A stretch of DNA of 64,000 nt. Origin: Colwellia sp. C1TZA3 (GTDB lineage: Bacteria; Pseudomonadota; Gammaproteobacteria; Enterobacterales; Alteromonadaceae). Below the pieces are notes generated by a model. The model had not been told where the DNA came from. It saw only the letters and a list, made by a program, of their open reading frames with translations, and searched no databases. Where the stretch lies: the NCBI RefSeq assembly GCF_007954265.1, contig NZ_VOLS01000020.1, positions 1 through 64,000 of the forward strand. Direction: 5' to 3'. Every line of letters starts with the position of its first letter. Position 1 is the first letter of the stretch. A program made the position numbers and the translations under genes. This document shows positions 10,063 through 19,180 of the stretch, one piece after another.

Positions 10063-10374
10063 TTAGCCGTTGATGCCAGTAATTTTCACTTCAGTGAACC
10101 ATTGACGATGGCCCGCTTCTTTACGTGAATGCTTACGACGTTTAAATTTAACAATTTTAACTTTGTCAGCGCGACCTTGGTTTACAACCTCAGCAACAAC
10201 TTTACCACCAGCAATGTAAGGCGCGCCTACATTGATGCTCTCGCCATCGGCGATCATTAAAACGTTTTCGAACTCTACTGCAGCACCAATTTCAAGTTCA
10301 ATTTTCTCTAAACGAACTGTTTGGCCTTCAGTTACACGATGCTGTTTACCACCGCTTTGGAATACCGCGTACAT
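10063..10374 (-). CDS. rplU: 50S ribosomal protein L21
   Basis: L21 binds 23S rRNA. The protein starts [14 protein letters not shown] and ends with the conserved [14 protein letters not shown] segment and VKITGI. The frame is open to 10398, but the ATG at 10374 preceded by GGAG five bases upstream gives the normal 103 residues. It is first gene of the rplU-rpmA unit and divergent from ispB, as in E. coli. Confidence 0.97.
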   Translation of the reverse strand: MYAVFQSGGKQHRVTEGQTVRLEKIELEIGAAVEFENVLMIADGESINVGAPYIAGGKVVAEVVNQGRADKVKIVKFKRRKHSRKEAGHRQWFTEVKITGING

Positions 10375-10422
10375 AGCTACTCCGTACTGCGTCATCATCT
10401 ATGGACGACGCTTAAATTTAAA

Positions 10423-10428
10423 ATTATA
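10423..10428 (-). promoter_or_regulatory. -10 box of the rplU promoter
   Basis: A perfect TATAAT on the minus strand lies about 50 bp upstream of the rplU start in the rplU/ispB divergent region. A convincing -35 was not seen at the right spacing (TTTCTT is nearest), so this is a moderate call. Confidence 0.45.
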
Positions 10429-10615
10429 GGGCGCGAATTCTACGCGAAGAAATTAATGAGAGCAAGTATAAAAGTAATGATTTATTGTTATTTTTACTAA
10501 TTTAAAAACTTATCACTCAGAAAACTTCTATCGTCATGAATTTCGTGTAAAATTACCCCGTGAAATTACTAGTATTCTAACACTAAAGTATATCTAAGGT
10601 AACTTGTTACGTTCT

Positions 10616-11587
10616 ATGAATATCAAAAATATCCAAACTCTGGCTCAACAAGACATGACAGCTGTCAACGATCTTATCTTTTCAAAACTTCATTCTGATG
10701 TGGCGCTTATTAATCAATTAGGCGTCTATATTATCAATGGCGGCGGCAAACGTATGCGCCCCCTACTGACAGTATTAGCAGCAAGAGCCATTGGCTATCA
10801 AGGCAATGAGCATTTACAACTTGCAGCAATCGTTGAGTTTATCCATACCTCAACCTTGCTACATGATGACGTTGTCGATGAGTCAAATATGCGTCGTGGC
10901 CGTGAAACCGCCAATGCTATGTTTGGCAATAGTGCTAGCGTGTTGGTAGGTGATTTTTTATATTCTCGTTCATTTCAAATGATGAGTGAACTACGCAACT
11001 TAAAAATCATGGATATTTTATCCGATGCAACCAATATTATTGCTGAAGGTGAAGTGCTGCAATTAATGAATTGTAATGACCCAAATACCACAGAAGATAG
11101 CTACATGAAGGTTATCTATTGCAAAACAGCTAAATTATTTGAAGCCGCCACGCGACTTGCTGCGGTTATTGCCAAGCAAGATGAAGCAACAGAAATGGCC
11201 ATGCTAAATTATGGTAAACATTTAGGCACTGCCTTTCAGCTGGTTGACGACATTATGGATTATACCGCTGACGCAAAAGCCATGGGAAAAAATGTTGGAG
11301 ATGATCTCGCCGAAGGTAAGCCTACTTTGCCACTTTTATATGCGATGGCACATGGTAATGAACAACAAAAAAATATGATCAGCAGCGCGATTGAGCATGG
11401 CGATGGTATGGAGCATTTAGACGATATACTCGCCGCGATGAAACAAACTGGCGCTTTAGTTTATACCCAAGATAAAGCCGAGCAAGAAGCGGATAAAGCC
11501 ATTAGTGCCATTGCCATACTGCCTGAATCAGCATATAAACAAGCCTTAATCTCATTGGCGCATATAGCGGCTAATCGCAGTCATTAA
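10616..11587 (+). CDS. ispB: Octaprenyl diphosphate synthase IspB
   Basis: The enzyme extends farnesyl diphosphate with IPP to the C40 side chain of ubiquinone and menaquinone. The first Asp-rich motif HDDVVDE and second motif LVDDIMDYT are present, plus GGGKRMRP near residue 40 and GKNVGDDLAEGKPTLPLL. The start at ATG 10616 aligns with E. coli IspB (323 residues). A TTG at 10604 is nearer the AAGG and is an alternative. Head-to-head with rplU is the standard gammaproteobacterial order, supporting IspB over IspA. Confidence 0.96.
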   Translation: MNIKNIQTLAQQDMTAVNDLIFSKLHSDVALINQLGVYIINGGGKRMRPLLTVLAARAIGYQGNEHLQLAAIVEFIHTSTLLHDDVVDESNMRRGRETANAMFGNSASVLVGDFLYSRSFQMMSELRNLKIMDILSDATNIIAEGEVLQLMNCNDPNTTEDSYMKVIYCKTAKLFEAATRLAAVIAKQDEATEMAMLNYGKHLGTAFQLVDDIMDYTADAKAMGKNVGDDLAEGKPTLPLLYAMAHGNEQQKNMISSAIEHGDGMEHLDDILAAMKQTGALVYTQDKAEQEADKAISAIAILPESAYKQALISLAHIAANRSH

Positions 11588-11598
11588 GTATCCAGGCA

Positions 11599-11640
11599 AA
11601 AAAAACAACAGTTAGTTTTATCACTCACTGTTGTTTATTT
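11599..11640 (+). terminator. Intrinsic terminator after ispB
   Basis: AAACAACAGT and ACTGTTGTTT form a 10-bp stem around a 14-base loop, followed by ATTT, 16 bp after the ispB stop. Confidence 0.7.
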
Positions 11641-11692
11641 AAATTAGTGCCTGACAATAATTTTGTATCGCTAGTAAAGCCATAAAAATATT

Positions 11693-11701
11693 TGCTATAG
11701 T
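11693..11701 (+). promoter_or_regulatory. Extended -10 promoter element of galM
   Basis: TGCTATAGT is an extended -10 box 31 bp before the ATG at 11733. Its position means the upstream in-frame GTG at 11700 lies inside the promoter, which supports the ATG as the start of the mutarotase. Confidence 0.45.
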
Positions 11702-11732
11702 GTCCTTATTATCGTCGATAGTGGTACAGATC

Positions 11733-12827
11733 ATGCCAAATAAACCCAATATAAACCGCCTAAGCATTACTCAACAGGACTTTGGCACCTTAAGTAATGG
11801 CCAAAGCGCAGCACTTTTTACCTTATCAAATGCTAATGGTGTGCGAGTAAAAATTAGTAATTACGGCGGCATTATTGTTGCTTTAGAAACCTTAGATAAA
11901 AATGCGGTTTCAAGCGATATCGTGTTGGGCTACGATGACGTGGAATCTTATGAAAGCGACCCTTACTATTTAGGTGCTATTATTGGCCGTTATGCCGGTA
12001 GGATCGATCAAGGGCTGTTGTCTATTGACGATAAAATTTATCAGCTCGATATCAATAATAATGACAATCAACTTCATGGTGGCCATCAGGCGCTAAACAA
12101 ACAACTTTGGCAGGCAACAAGTGAAAGTTTGGCTGAAAAGGTCAGCTTAATACTGCAACATACTAGTCTTGATGGTGATAACGGTTTTCCGGGTAATGTC
12201 GAGTTCAAAGTAAAATATAGCCTCAATTGCAGCAACGAATTATCAGTGGAATACTTTGCCAATACTGATAAAACCACTGTGATTAATTTAACTCAGCATA
12301 GCTATTTTAACCTCGCAGGACATCAATCTGGTGATATCTATCAGCACCAGATTCAAATAAACGCCACGCACTTTTTACCGATGAATGAAACTATTTACCC
12401 AACAGGTGAAATTAGAGCCGTGCTAAATAGCGCACACGACTTCAGCCAGTTGACGGCTTTAGCTAAAAATATTAACTCAGACGACGAACAAGTGGTTATC
12501 GCTAAAGGATACGACAATTATTGGTTAATCGATGATAATGCCATCCGTGGAGAGGTGTTTGCAGCAAGAGCCTTCGAGCCTAACTCTGGCCGGCAATTAA
12601 CGCTATATAGCGATCAGTCCTGCTTGATTTTATACACAGCTAACTATATTAATGGCAGCCAAACCGGCAAAGAGCACTGCGTTTATCAACAACATTCAGC
12701 CTTTTGTTTTGAACCACAACGCTTAGCTAATCGTGTTACGGGTGCTAATATAAACAACACCATTGTACGGCCAGAACAACCTTTTTATAGTCAAACTCGC
12801 TTGGTGTTTGACACAGTATCGATATAG
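11733..12827 (+). CDS. galM: Aldose 1-epimerase (galactose mutarotase)
   Basis: GalM interconverts alpha and beta anomers of galactose and other aldoses. The substrate loop NDNQLHGG holds one catalytic His, TQHSYFNLAG holds the other, and the general base Glu is in FCFEPQ near the C-terminus. VGYDxxxxY and IGRYAGRI are further family signatures. There is no signal peptide, so it is cytoplasmic. The frame opens at a GTG 33 bp upstream, which overlaps a likely -10 box, so ATG 11733 (364 residues) is chosen. No galK, galT or galE is nearby; it appears monocistronic. Confidence 0.92.
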   Translation: MPNKPNINRLSITQQDFGTLSNGQSAALFTLSNANGVRVKISNYGGIIVALETLDKNAVSSDIVLGYDDVESYESDPYYLGAIIGRYAGRIDQGLLSIDDKIYQLDINNNDNQLHGGHQALNKQLWQATSESLAEKVSLILQHTSLDGDNGFPGNVEFKVKYSLNCSNELSVEYFANTDKTTVINLTQHSYFNLAGHQSGDIYQHQIQINATHFLPMNETIYPTGEIRAVLNSAHDFSQLTALAKNINSDDEQVVIAKGYDNYWLIDDNAIRGEVFAARAFEPNSGRQLTLYSDQSCLILYTANYINGSQTGKEHCVYQQHSAFCFEPQRLANRVTGANINNTIVRPEQPFYSQTRLVFDTVSI

Positions 12828-12931
12828 AGCCATGCTAATAACTAAGCCTTGTGGACAGGTATTTACGTTATTAAAGAGGCGGTTTAACATAATGAGCCGC
12901 CACACTAAATATACTTATAAATCAATGCGAT

Positions 12932-13326
12932 GGACTAAAGCCTGACCTACAAAAACAATGACTTAAATTTACATTATTACCCGTAGGCTCGATGTTAGAC
13001 GTCAGTCCATCAGGTTAAATAAAATTTAACCGTCTTCGCATCAATGCGAACGACAAAAACAATGTGCTGCAGATGTTTGTTGGCACATCTTGTTAATTAC
13101 TTGCTTAACAGTTGACGGACTAAAGTCCGACCTACAAAAACAATGGCTTAAATTTACCTTATCACCCGTAGGCTCGATGTAGGTTGGACGTTAGTCCATC
13201 AGGTTAAATGAAATTTAACCGTCTTCGCATCAATGCGAACGACAACAACAATGTGCTGCAGATGTTTGTTGGCACATCTTGTTAATTACTTGCTTAACAG
13301 TTGACGGACTAAAGTCCGACCTACAA
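12932..13326. repeat. Tandem palindrome-bounded repeat, two units (185 and 189 bp) plus a stub
   Basis: Units start at GGACTAAAG (12932 and 13117) and a third start at 13306 is cut off after 21 bp. Each unit contains the palindromic core CGGACTAAAGTCCG (degenerate in the first), GACCTACAAAAACAATG, CCCGTAGGCTCGATGT, GTCCATCAGGTTAAAT, TCTTCGCATCAATGCGAACG and GTGCTGCAGATGTTTGTTGG. The same outer palindromes recur at 46797-47330. It fills the 577-bp galM-argR gap and no gene is apparent in it. Confidence 0.85.
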
Positions 13327-13404
13327 ATACTGATAGCTTAAAACTATTTTCAGTTGATGTTTATGCCTATCAGGTTAAGCAGGCATTTAATATAGTAAGC
13401 TAAA

Positions 13405-13884
13405 TTATTGTGTTGATACCCCTAACAACAAGCTGATATCTTTAGTTATTTCATCAATACGATGCACATCTGTTGGCGCGATAAAAATAGTATCGTCACC
13501 GGCTAACGTACCTAAAATACCGGTTGATTCACCTAAACTATCTAACATTCTTGAAATTAATGGCGCGCCACCAATCCCTGTTTTTAAAATAATCTGCATA
13601 TTATTATGTTTAACACTGATCACCACAGATTGAATAGCTTGTTTTGATTTTGGTACCGCTAACTCGTCTGGCAGAATATAGACCACTTGATCATTAGCAT
13701 TTCGCATTTTCACTGCGCCAAGTTTAGATAACAAGCGGGAAATTTTCGCCTGCGACATGTTCTTAAAGCTTTGCTCGGCTAAAGCATCAGCAAGTTGACT
13801 TTGCGAGCCATAACACTGTTCTTTTAGTAATGCTTTAAAGGCGAGTATTAACTCTGCTTCATTTTTTTTACGGCTTGTTATCAT
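13405..13884 (-). CDS. argR: Arginine repressor ArgR
   Basis: ArgR is the hexameric, arginine-responsive repressor of arginine biosynthesis. The N-terminal winged helix reads SQLADALAEQSFKNMSQAKI with SRLLSKLGAVKMRNA after it. The C-terminal oligomerisation and arginine-binding domain ends in the hallmark LGTLAGDDTIFIAP with GDD contacts. Its 159 residues are typical. In many gammaproteobacteria argR is divergent from mdh; here it is not, and no arginine gene is adjacent. No clear ARG box was identified in its upstream region. Confidence 0.93.
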   Translation of the reverse strand: MITSRKKNEAELILAFKALLKEQCYGSQSQLADALAEQSFKNMSQAKISRLLSKLGAVKMRNANDQVVYILPDELAVPKSKQAIQSVVISVKHNNMQIILKTGIGGAPLISRMLDSLGESTGILGTLAGDDTIFIAPTDVHRIDEITKDISLLLGVSTQ

Positions 13885-14007
13885 TAATTAACTCGAAACG
13901 GAAATTGCTTTTGTCTATTGTATAAAATAAATATTTTTTCGGCTATTTTATTTTACATGAAAATTGTAACCGCTACTTAGCCTAAAATAATACCTGTCGA
14001 AATCGAC

Positions 14008-15099
14008 TTATTTTACAACCTTTTTACGTTGCTCTGCTAAACCCATAGCGAGTATAAAAGGATCTTGTTTTTGCTGAGCAATAAAGTCAGCCTTACTTTG
14101 TAAATTAAGCCAATGATGACTGATCAAGCTTTGGGCTACAGCACCGCCTAAGGTCGCACCTGGGCCTAAAATAATCAGCTTATCAGGTGCAAACTCTTTA
14201 ATTGCCACTGCTATCGCTTTTGAAAAGTTATAAGGCTCAACAACTTGAGTAGCAAGCGTGTAACGATGTAACTGCTCAACGTCACAACTATAAGGTTGCC
14301 ACACTTGTCCTAGACCGTCGATTAACGGTATTTCAGGGGCATTAAAAAGTTCAGCTGACATTAACGACATTGCACGTTTTGAGACATCACTAAGCAGCGG
14401 CGTATGAAAAGCCGCATGGTTAAACAAATGCATGGGGTAGCGGTCTTGCACTACAGGTAATAGGCTTTCTAAGGCTTTTAAACCCGCTTTATTACCGCCA
14501 AAAACAAGGTAGCCACCTAAATTAATTGACAGATAAACCTCACACCCACTTTGTTGATTTGCCTCTGCTAGCCATTGCATTATTTTTTGCTCTTGCGCTG
14601 GCTCAATTTGCCAATCGTCGTTAATGATCGGGTAAATCATTTGCCCGCCAATAAGCTCTGTCGTCATCATCGAGCCCATGGTATTAATTAACTCAATAGC
14701 TTTAGCTGGTTTTAAAGCGCCCGCTACAGCCAACGCGATATACCAACCCATCGAGTTTCCTGTCACTGCGACAATATCAAACTCGGCTTTATTAATCGCT
14801 TGAAAGTCTGCTAGCGCACAAGCATAAATAAGCGCAGAAGCATTTTCGCCCGCGGTATGTGTACGCATGCTATAATTTTCCATACCGTCAAGTTCAGAGA
14901 CTTTTGTTTGTCCTTGGCACTCACGAAAATCATCAATCAAAGAAATTATTTCGGTTTTATCACTATGTAAACGCTGTAAATAACCTAATTCTTCTTTATT
15001 GTAAGTACCACGCCCTGGACAAATCACTACCGCTCTTTGCTTGGTGTTATGCATTTTTTTCACGCTTGTTTCAGCGCTATTTTTGACTGACGAATTCAT
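14008..15099 (-). CDS. Acyltransferase-fold (FabD/malonyl-transferase-like) protein paired with a 2-oxoacid dehydrogenase E1
   Basis: The protein resembles ACP S-malonyltransferases. The nucleophile motif GNSMG is near residue 115, the second catalytic His appears in FNHAAFHTPL, and a glycine-rich ILGPGATLGG lies near the end. The N-terminus has CPGRGTY where FabD has FPGQG. GTG at 15105 is possible, but ATG 15099 is eight bases after AGGAG and overlaps the E1 stop by 4 bp (ATGA), indicating translational coupling. Length is 363 residues, longer than FabD (~310). The acyl substrate is unknown. It is probably not the housekeeping FabD, since no fab genes are near. Confidence 0.7.
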   Translation of the reverse strand: MNSSVKNSAETSVKKMHNTKQRAVVICPGRGTYNKEELGYLQRLHSDKTEIISLIDDFRECQGQTKVSELDGMENYSMRTHTAGENASALIYACALADFQAINKAEFDIVAVTGNSMGWYIALAVAGALKPAKAIELINTMGSMMTTELIGGQMIYPIINDDWQIEPAQEQKIMQWLAEANQQSGCEVYLSINLGGYLVFGGNKAGLKALESLLPVVQDRYPMHLFNHAAFHTPLLSDVSKRAMSLMSAELFNAPEIPLIDGLGQVWQPYSCDVEQLHRYTLATQVVEPYNFSKAIAVAIKEFAPDKLIILGPGATLGGAVAQSLISHHWLNLQSKADFIAQQKQDPFILAMGLAEQRKKVVK

Positions 15100-17300
15100 T
15101 GGCACATCTCCTTGGCGGCAGCGATAATATTTTCAACCGATGGCAACACTTCATAAGCGGCCGCGCCAAGAGGTATAAAGCTGTCACTGGCAGTAACGCG
15201 TTTTATTTTTGGGCACTGGCTTATTTGTTCATGAATTAAGGTCACTAAGGCTTCACTAATTGAGCCGGTTTGACGACATTCGTCAACAATAATCACATGC
15301 TCACAAGCATTTACTTGCGCCAAAATACCTGGCTCATCTAGTGGTGCTAACCAACGTAAATCCACCACACGCACATCAATACCCTGCTCCGCTAACTTGG
15401 CTTGTGCTTGGCGCGATAAGTAATTGCCATTACCATAAGTTAAAATACACACTTGCTGACCTGAGCCTGCGACCTTAACGCCTAAATCAATGCTCTGATC
15501 TGCCAATGCTGGCGCTTGGTATTCAAAAGTCCATAAGCCATCACCTTCTTGATGTAAATCTTTCGCCATGTACAAGGCTATTGGCTCTAAAAATATCACC
15601 ATGCGTTGCTGCTCTTGCGCTAAGCGCACACTGGCGCGCATCATTTCAACCGCGTCAGCGCCATTTGACGGACAAGCAATGATCAAGCCTGGAATATCAC
15701 GAAATACGGCAAACGAGTTATCATTATGAAAATGACCACCAAAACCTTTTTGGTAAGCTAAACCGGCAATACGAATGACCATAGGATTGGTAAATTGGCC
15801 GTTAGAGAAAAATGGTAAGGTGGCCGCTTCACCACGAATTTGATCTTCCGCGTTATGCACATAAGCCAGAAATTGAATTTCAGGAATAGGTAAAAACCCG
15901 TTATGCGCTAAACCAATCGCGGTACCTAAGATCGTTTGCTCATCTAATAAGGTATTGATCACTCGGTTCTTACTAAAACGTTCGCATAGTTTAGCCGTAA
16001 CGTTATAAACGCCACCTTTTTTGCCAATGTCTTCACCGCACATTACAATACTGGGGTATTCAGCCATCAAGTCCATCAATGTCCAATTAATCAATTTGGC
16101 TAAATGCTGCTTTTTAGGCAGATTATGTTGCTCATGACTAAAAATTGCTGCGCGAGTTTCATCACTGACCGCTATTGAACTTAGTGCTTTGTGGTTCTGG
16201 GGGACAATGCTCGCCATTATCGCCTCAGCGCTGGTCAGCTTTGCTTTGCTAGCGGCATTTTCAGCAATAACCGCAATACGACTTTCAACGTCTTGGTAAA
16301 TTTTAATCAGCTCTTTTGACATTAAAATATTGTTTTCTAAAATAATGCGCGCGGTGTGTAGTAGCGGGTCTTGAAACTCTGTTGCGGTAATATCGGCGAT
16401 ATCACGGTAAACGAACTCAGCATCAGAGCCCGCATGGCCCAGTATACGCACGGTGCGAATATGTAAAAACACCGGTTTGCGTAATTCTCGAGCAATACGT
16501 TCGGCTTTTTTGGCGGTTTGGTAAGTATCTAAAATATTTAAGCCATCACAATAGAGGTAAGTTAAACCGGCTCTATTGGCATAATTAGCCGCAATCCAAC
16601 CTTCCGGTGTTGCGGTTGAAATACCAATGCCGTTATCTTCACAGACAAAAACAATCGGCATAGGGATCGACTGATACGCCGCCCAAGCCGTGCTGTTAAT
16701 TGCCCCCTGTGTGGTTGAATGATTCGATGAAGCGTCACCAAAATTACAAATAATCACGCCATCGTTTGGAATTTCGCCTTGATGCGCTAAACGCTCTGCT
16801 AGCGGAATACTAAAAGCAGCGCCCATGGCTTTGGGTAAATGTGAAGCTATGGTGCTGGTTTGCGGTGGAATAGCCAATGCTTTGCTACCCAGCACCTTAT
16901 GACGACCACCAGAGATAGGATCATCTTTTGATGCGGCAAAAGACAACAGCATGTCGTATAAAATGGTTTGTCCCGGCACTTGCTTACTACGCTGAATAAC
17001 AAACGCGGCACTGCGATAATGTAGAAATGCCATATCTGTCGGCCGAAATGCCTTGGCATAAGCGGCATTGCCCTCATGACCCGAGCTACCAATAGTATAA
17101 AAACTTTGGCCTTTTTTCTGCATCACCCGTGACTGCAAGTCAAGGTGGCGACTCATGACTTGCGTTTCAAATAGGTCAATAACTTCAGCTGAACTTAATC
17201 CAACATCACTAGGGCTTAAAACACAAGTTGATTTAGGTAACGTTCGAGCTCGAACAAAATTGATAAAATTTTCTTTCACCAATTGATTGCGATCAGACAT
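15096..17300 (-). CDS. Fused alpha-beta 2-oxoacid dehydrogenase E1 (TPP-dependent)
   Basis: Residues ~50-370 match the E1 alpha subunit: the thiamine diphosphate motif begins GDASSNHSTTQG and ends CEDNGIGIST, and a phosphorylation-loop-like stretch HAGSDAEF is present. Residues ~400-734 match E1 beta/transketolase C-terminal: GEDIGKKGGVYNVT, LDEQTILGTAIGLA, GFGGHFHNDN and a C-terminal VDECRQTGSISEAL. The start has GGAGATAAG just upstream. It resembles branched-chain/pyruvate E1, but no E2 or E3 is nearby; instead it is coupled to an acyltransferase-like gene and divergent from a LysR regulator. Which 2-oxoacid it uses and what accepts the acyl group are unknown. Confidence 0.85.
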   Translation of the reverse strand: MSDRNQLVKENFINFVRARTLPKSTCVLSPSDVGLSSAEVIDLFETQVMSRHLDLQSRVMQKKGQSFYTIGSSGHEGNAAYAKAFRPTDMAFLHYRSAAFVIQRSKQVPGQTILYDMLLSFAASKDDPISGGRHKVLGSKALAIPPQTSTIASHLPKAMGAAFSIPLAERLAHQGEIPNDGVIICNFGDASSNHSTTQGAINSTAWAAYQSIPMPIVFVCEDNGIGISTATPEGWIAANYANRAGLTYLYCDGLNILDTYQTAKKAERIARELRKPVFLHIRTVRILGHAGSDAEFVYRDIADITATEFQDPLLHTARIILENNILMSKELIKIYQDVESRIAVIAENAASKAKLTSAEAIMASIVPQNHKALSSIAVSDETRAAIFSHEQHNLPKKQHLAKLINWTLMDLMAEYPSIVMCGEDIGKKGGVYNVTAKLCERFSKNRVINTLLDEQTILGTAIGLAHNGFLPIPEIQFLAYVHNAEDQIRGEAATLPFFSNGQFTNPMVIRIAGLAYQKGFGGHFHNDNSFAVFRDIPGLIIACPSNGADAVEMMRASVRLAQEQQRMVIFLEPIALYMAKDLHQEGDGLWTFEYQAPALADQSIDLGVKVAGSGQQVCILTYGNGNYLSRQAQAKLAEQGIDVRVVDLRWLAPLDEPGILAQVNACEHVIIVDECRQTGSISEALVTLIHEQISQCPKIKRVTASDSFIPLGAAAYEVLPSVENIIAAAKEMCQ

Positions 17301-17511
17301 CTTATCTCCACGGGGAATAGTTATTATTATGGTGGTTTAAAATTAGTGTTGTAAGACGATTTAAGATATTAAAAAATAAGCTAAAAAAAGTTATACAACA
17401 TAAAGTGCAGAAATAATAAGCAAAAACTAGCCAAAGTTAAAATATTCTTTTCCTTTACCTGTTATAGTTTTTTTCTATACATATAAAAACACCAAAACAG
17501 CAAAGGCCGCT

Positions 17512-18342
17512 ATGGATTTAAAGTCACTCAATTATTTTATTTCAGTATACGAACTAAAAAGCTTTAGTGCTGCCGCAAAAGCGTGCTTTATTGCCCAACC
17601 TTCAATATCGGCAGCAATAGCACAATTAGAGCAGCAACTTAGTGTGCAACTCTTTATTCGTCATGCCCGTGGTGTAACGCCGTCAGAGCAAGGGGAAAAG
17701 CTTTTTCCGTTAGCCAAGCAACTGCTAGGACAAGCGGGGGCAATCAAAAGTATTTTTTCAGAAAAAACTGATAAACAAGCATTTAACTTAGGAGTAACCC
17801 GAGGCTTAGGTGTTGAGCGCATGAGTCTGCTATTAAAAGATTTTACCTCCGCCAACCCCATGGTTGAGCTGACTTTAGTACCTCATACCGAAAAGGTTGA
17901 CGCACGTATTATTTTAAAAGACGAACGCCATGAGAATGAACAATATATCAACATGTGGCAAGAAGACTACTTGCTGGTATTGCCTTATGATCACGTATTA
18001 GCACTCAAAGATACCGTAACTTTAAAACAGCTCGATGGCTTACCTTTTATTCAACGTACACCTTGCAGTGCTTGGAATAACTTACAAGATACCTTAGCGC
18101 TGGCCGGTATTAGTCTTGACGTGCGAGCAAAAATAACCACCATAGATTATGCCCTTGGCTTGGTCCATGCTGGTTTAGGTTGTGCATTTTTACCGGCACA
18201 CAGTGAGATTATTAAGCGTAATGACGTGGTGTTTAGGCCAATAGTCGGCCTGCAACTGACCCGAGAAATTGTCCTCGCCTATACCGAGTCATCTAAAGCT
18301 ATTAATAATTTAAAACGTTTAGCGCGTAAACATGGGCATTAA
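17512..18342 (+). CDS. LysR-family transcriptional regulator
   Basis: The N-terminal winged helix spans residues 1-60 (LNYFISVYELKSFSAAAKAC then AQPSISAAIAQLEQQL), followed by a LysR substrate-binding domain to residue 276. The start ATG 17512 follows AAAGG by five bases. It is transcribed away from the E1/acyltransferase pair across a 211-bp gap, the usual arrangement for a LysR protein controlling its neighbour. The effector is unknown. Confidence 0.9.
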   Translation: MDLKSLNYFISVYELKSFSAAAKACFIAQPSISAAIAQLEQQLSVQLFIRHARGVTPSEQGEKLFPLAKQLLGQAGAIKSIFSEKTDKQAFNLGVTRGLGVERMSLLLKDFTSANPMVELTLVPHTEKVDARIILKDERHENEQYINMWQEDYLLVLPYDHVLALKDTVTLKQLDGLPFIQRTPCSAWNNLQDTLALAGISLDVRAKITTIDYALGLVHAGLGCAFLPAHSEIIKRNDVVFRPIVGLQLTREIVLAYTESSKAINNLKRLARKHGH

Positions 18343-18354
18343 AGTGGGTTATCT

Positions 18355-19180
18355 CTGCTTGTTTTCTCATGGTTTCTTCCCTGTAAAGATAAAACCATCT
18401 CACAGGGAGAAAAGAATGAGAACTGCAGGAGGTAAAGCACAGCCAAATACAAGGTGCTTTTGTCTTTAAAATACCACCCTGGCAGCTCTTCAATACGTTA
18501 AATTTTTTCTCCTTGTTTTCTCATTGTTTCCTCCCTGTAAAAATCTTGCCTGAAAAGTATGACCTATAAAAATAAAAAATATCTCACAGGGAGAAGATAA
18601 TAAGGACTGCAGGAGGTAAAGCACAGCCAAATACAAGGTGCTTTTACTTTCAGCTTAAGGCCCTTTCAGCCCTTAACCTCTTAAATACCTTCTCCTTCTT
18701 TTCTCATTGTTTCCTCCCTGTAAAAATCTTGCCTGAAAAGTATGACCTATAAAAATAAAAAATATTTCACAGGGAGAAGATAATGAGGACTGCAGGAGGT
18801 AAAGCACAGCTAAATACAAGGTGCTTTTACTTTGAGATTAAGACCCTTTCAGTCCTTAATCTCTTAAATACCTTCTCCTTGTTTTCTCATTGTTTCCTTC
18901 CTGTAAAAATCTTGCCTGAAAAGTATTACCTATAAAAATAAAAAATATCTCACAGGGAGAAGATAATAAGGACTGCAGGAGGTAAAGTACAGCCAAATAC
19001 AAGGTGCATTTACTTTGAATTTAAGGCCCTTTCAGCCCTTAATCTCTTAAATACCTTTTCCTTCTTTTCTCATTGTTTCCTCCCTGTAAAAATCTTGCCT
19101 GAAAAGTATGACCTATAAAAATAAAAAACATCTCACAGGGGGAAGAGCATGAGGACTGCAGGAGGTAAAGCGCGGCTAAT
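18355..19180. repeat. Tandem array of about five units, 183-bp period, with conserved inverted repeats
   Basis: The motif TCAT(T/G)GTTTC recurs at 18367, 18521, 18704, 18887 and 19070. The last three steps are each exactly 183 bp; the first unit is shorter (154 bp) and more diverged, and the fifth is truncated. Each unit holds CTCCCTGT and ACAGGGAG as inverted arms, GGACTGCAGGAGGTAAAG, and a potential stem AAAGCAC/GTGCTTT. Units 2-4 also have a TTAAG/CTTAA hairpin. Short ATG-led frames follow the ACAGGGAG on the plus strand in units 1, 3 and 5, and 8-codon frames lie on the minus strand. No known element is recognised. It fills most of the 1-kb gap between the LysR gene and the phosphotransferase. 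Confidence 0.9.

Noticed and set aside
12723-12945. Two 60-codon frames on opposite strands at the end of galM
   Set aside because: Shadows of the mutarotase gene and the start of the adjacent repeat.
13885-14007. ARG box (ArgR operator) upstream of argR
   Set aside because: AT-rich near-palindromes are present but none fits the ARG-box consensus well enough in this background.
18302-18493. 63-codon minus-strand frame
   Set aside because: It spans the end of the LysR gene and the first repeat unit; not shared by other units and no family recognised.
18355-19180. CRISPR array
   Set aside because: The period is 183 bp with whole units conserved, not short repeats with unique spacers, and no cas genes are present.
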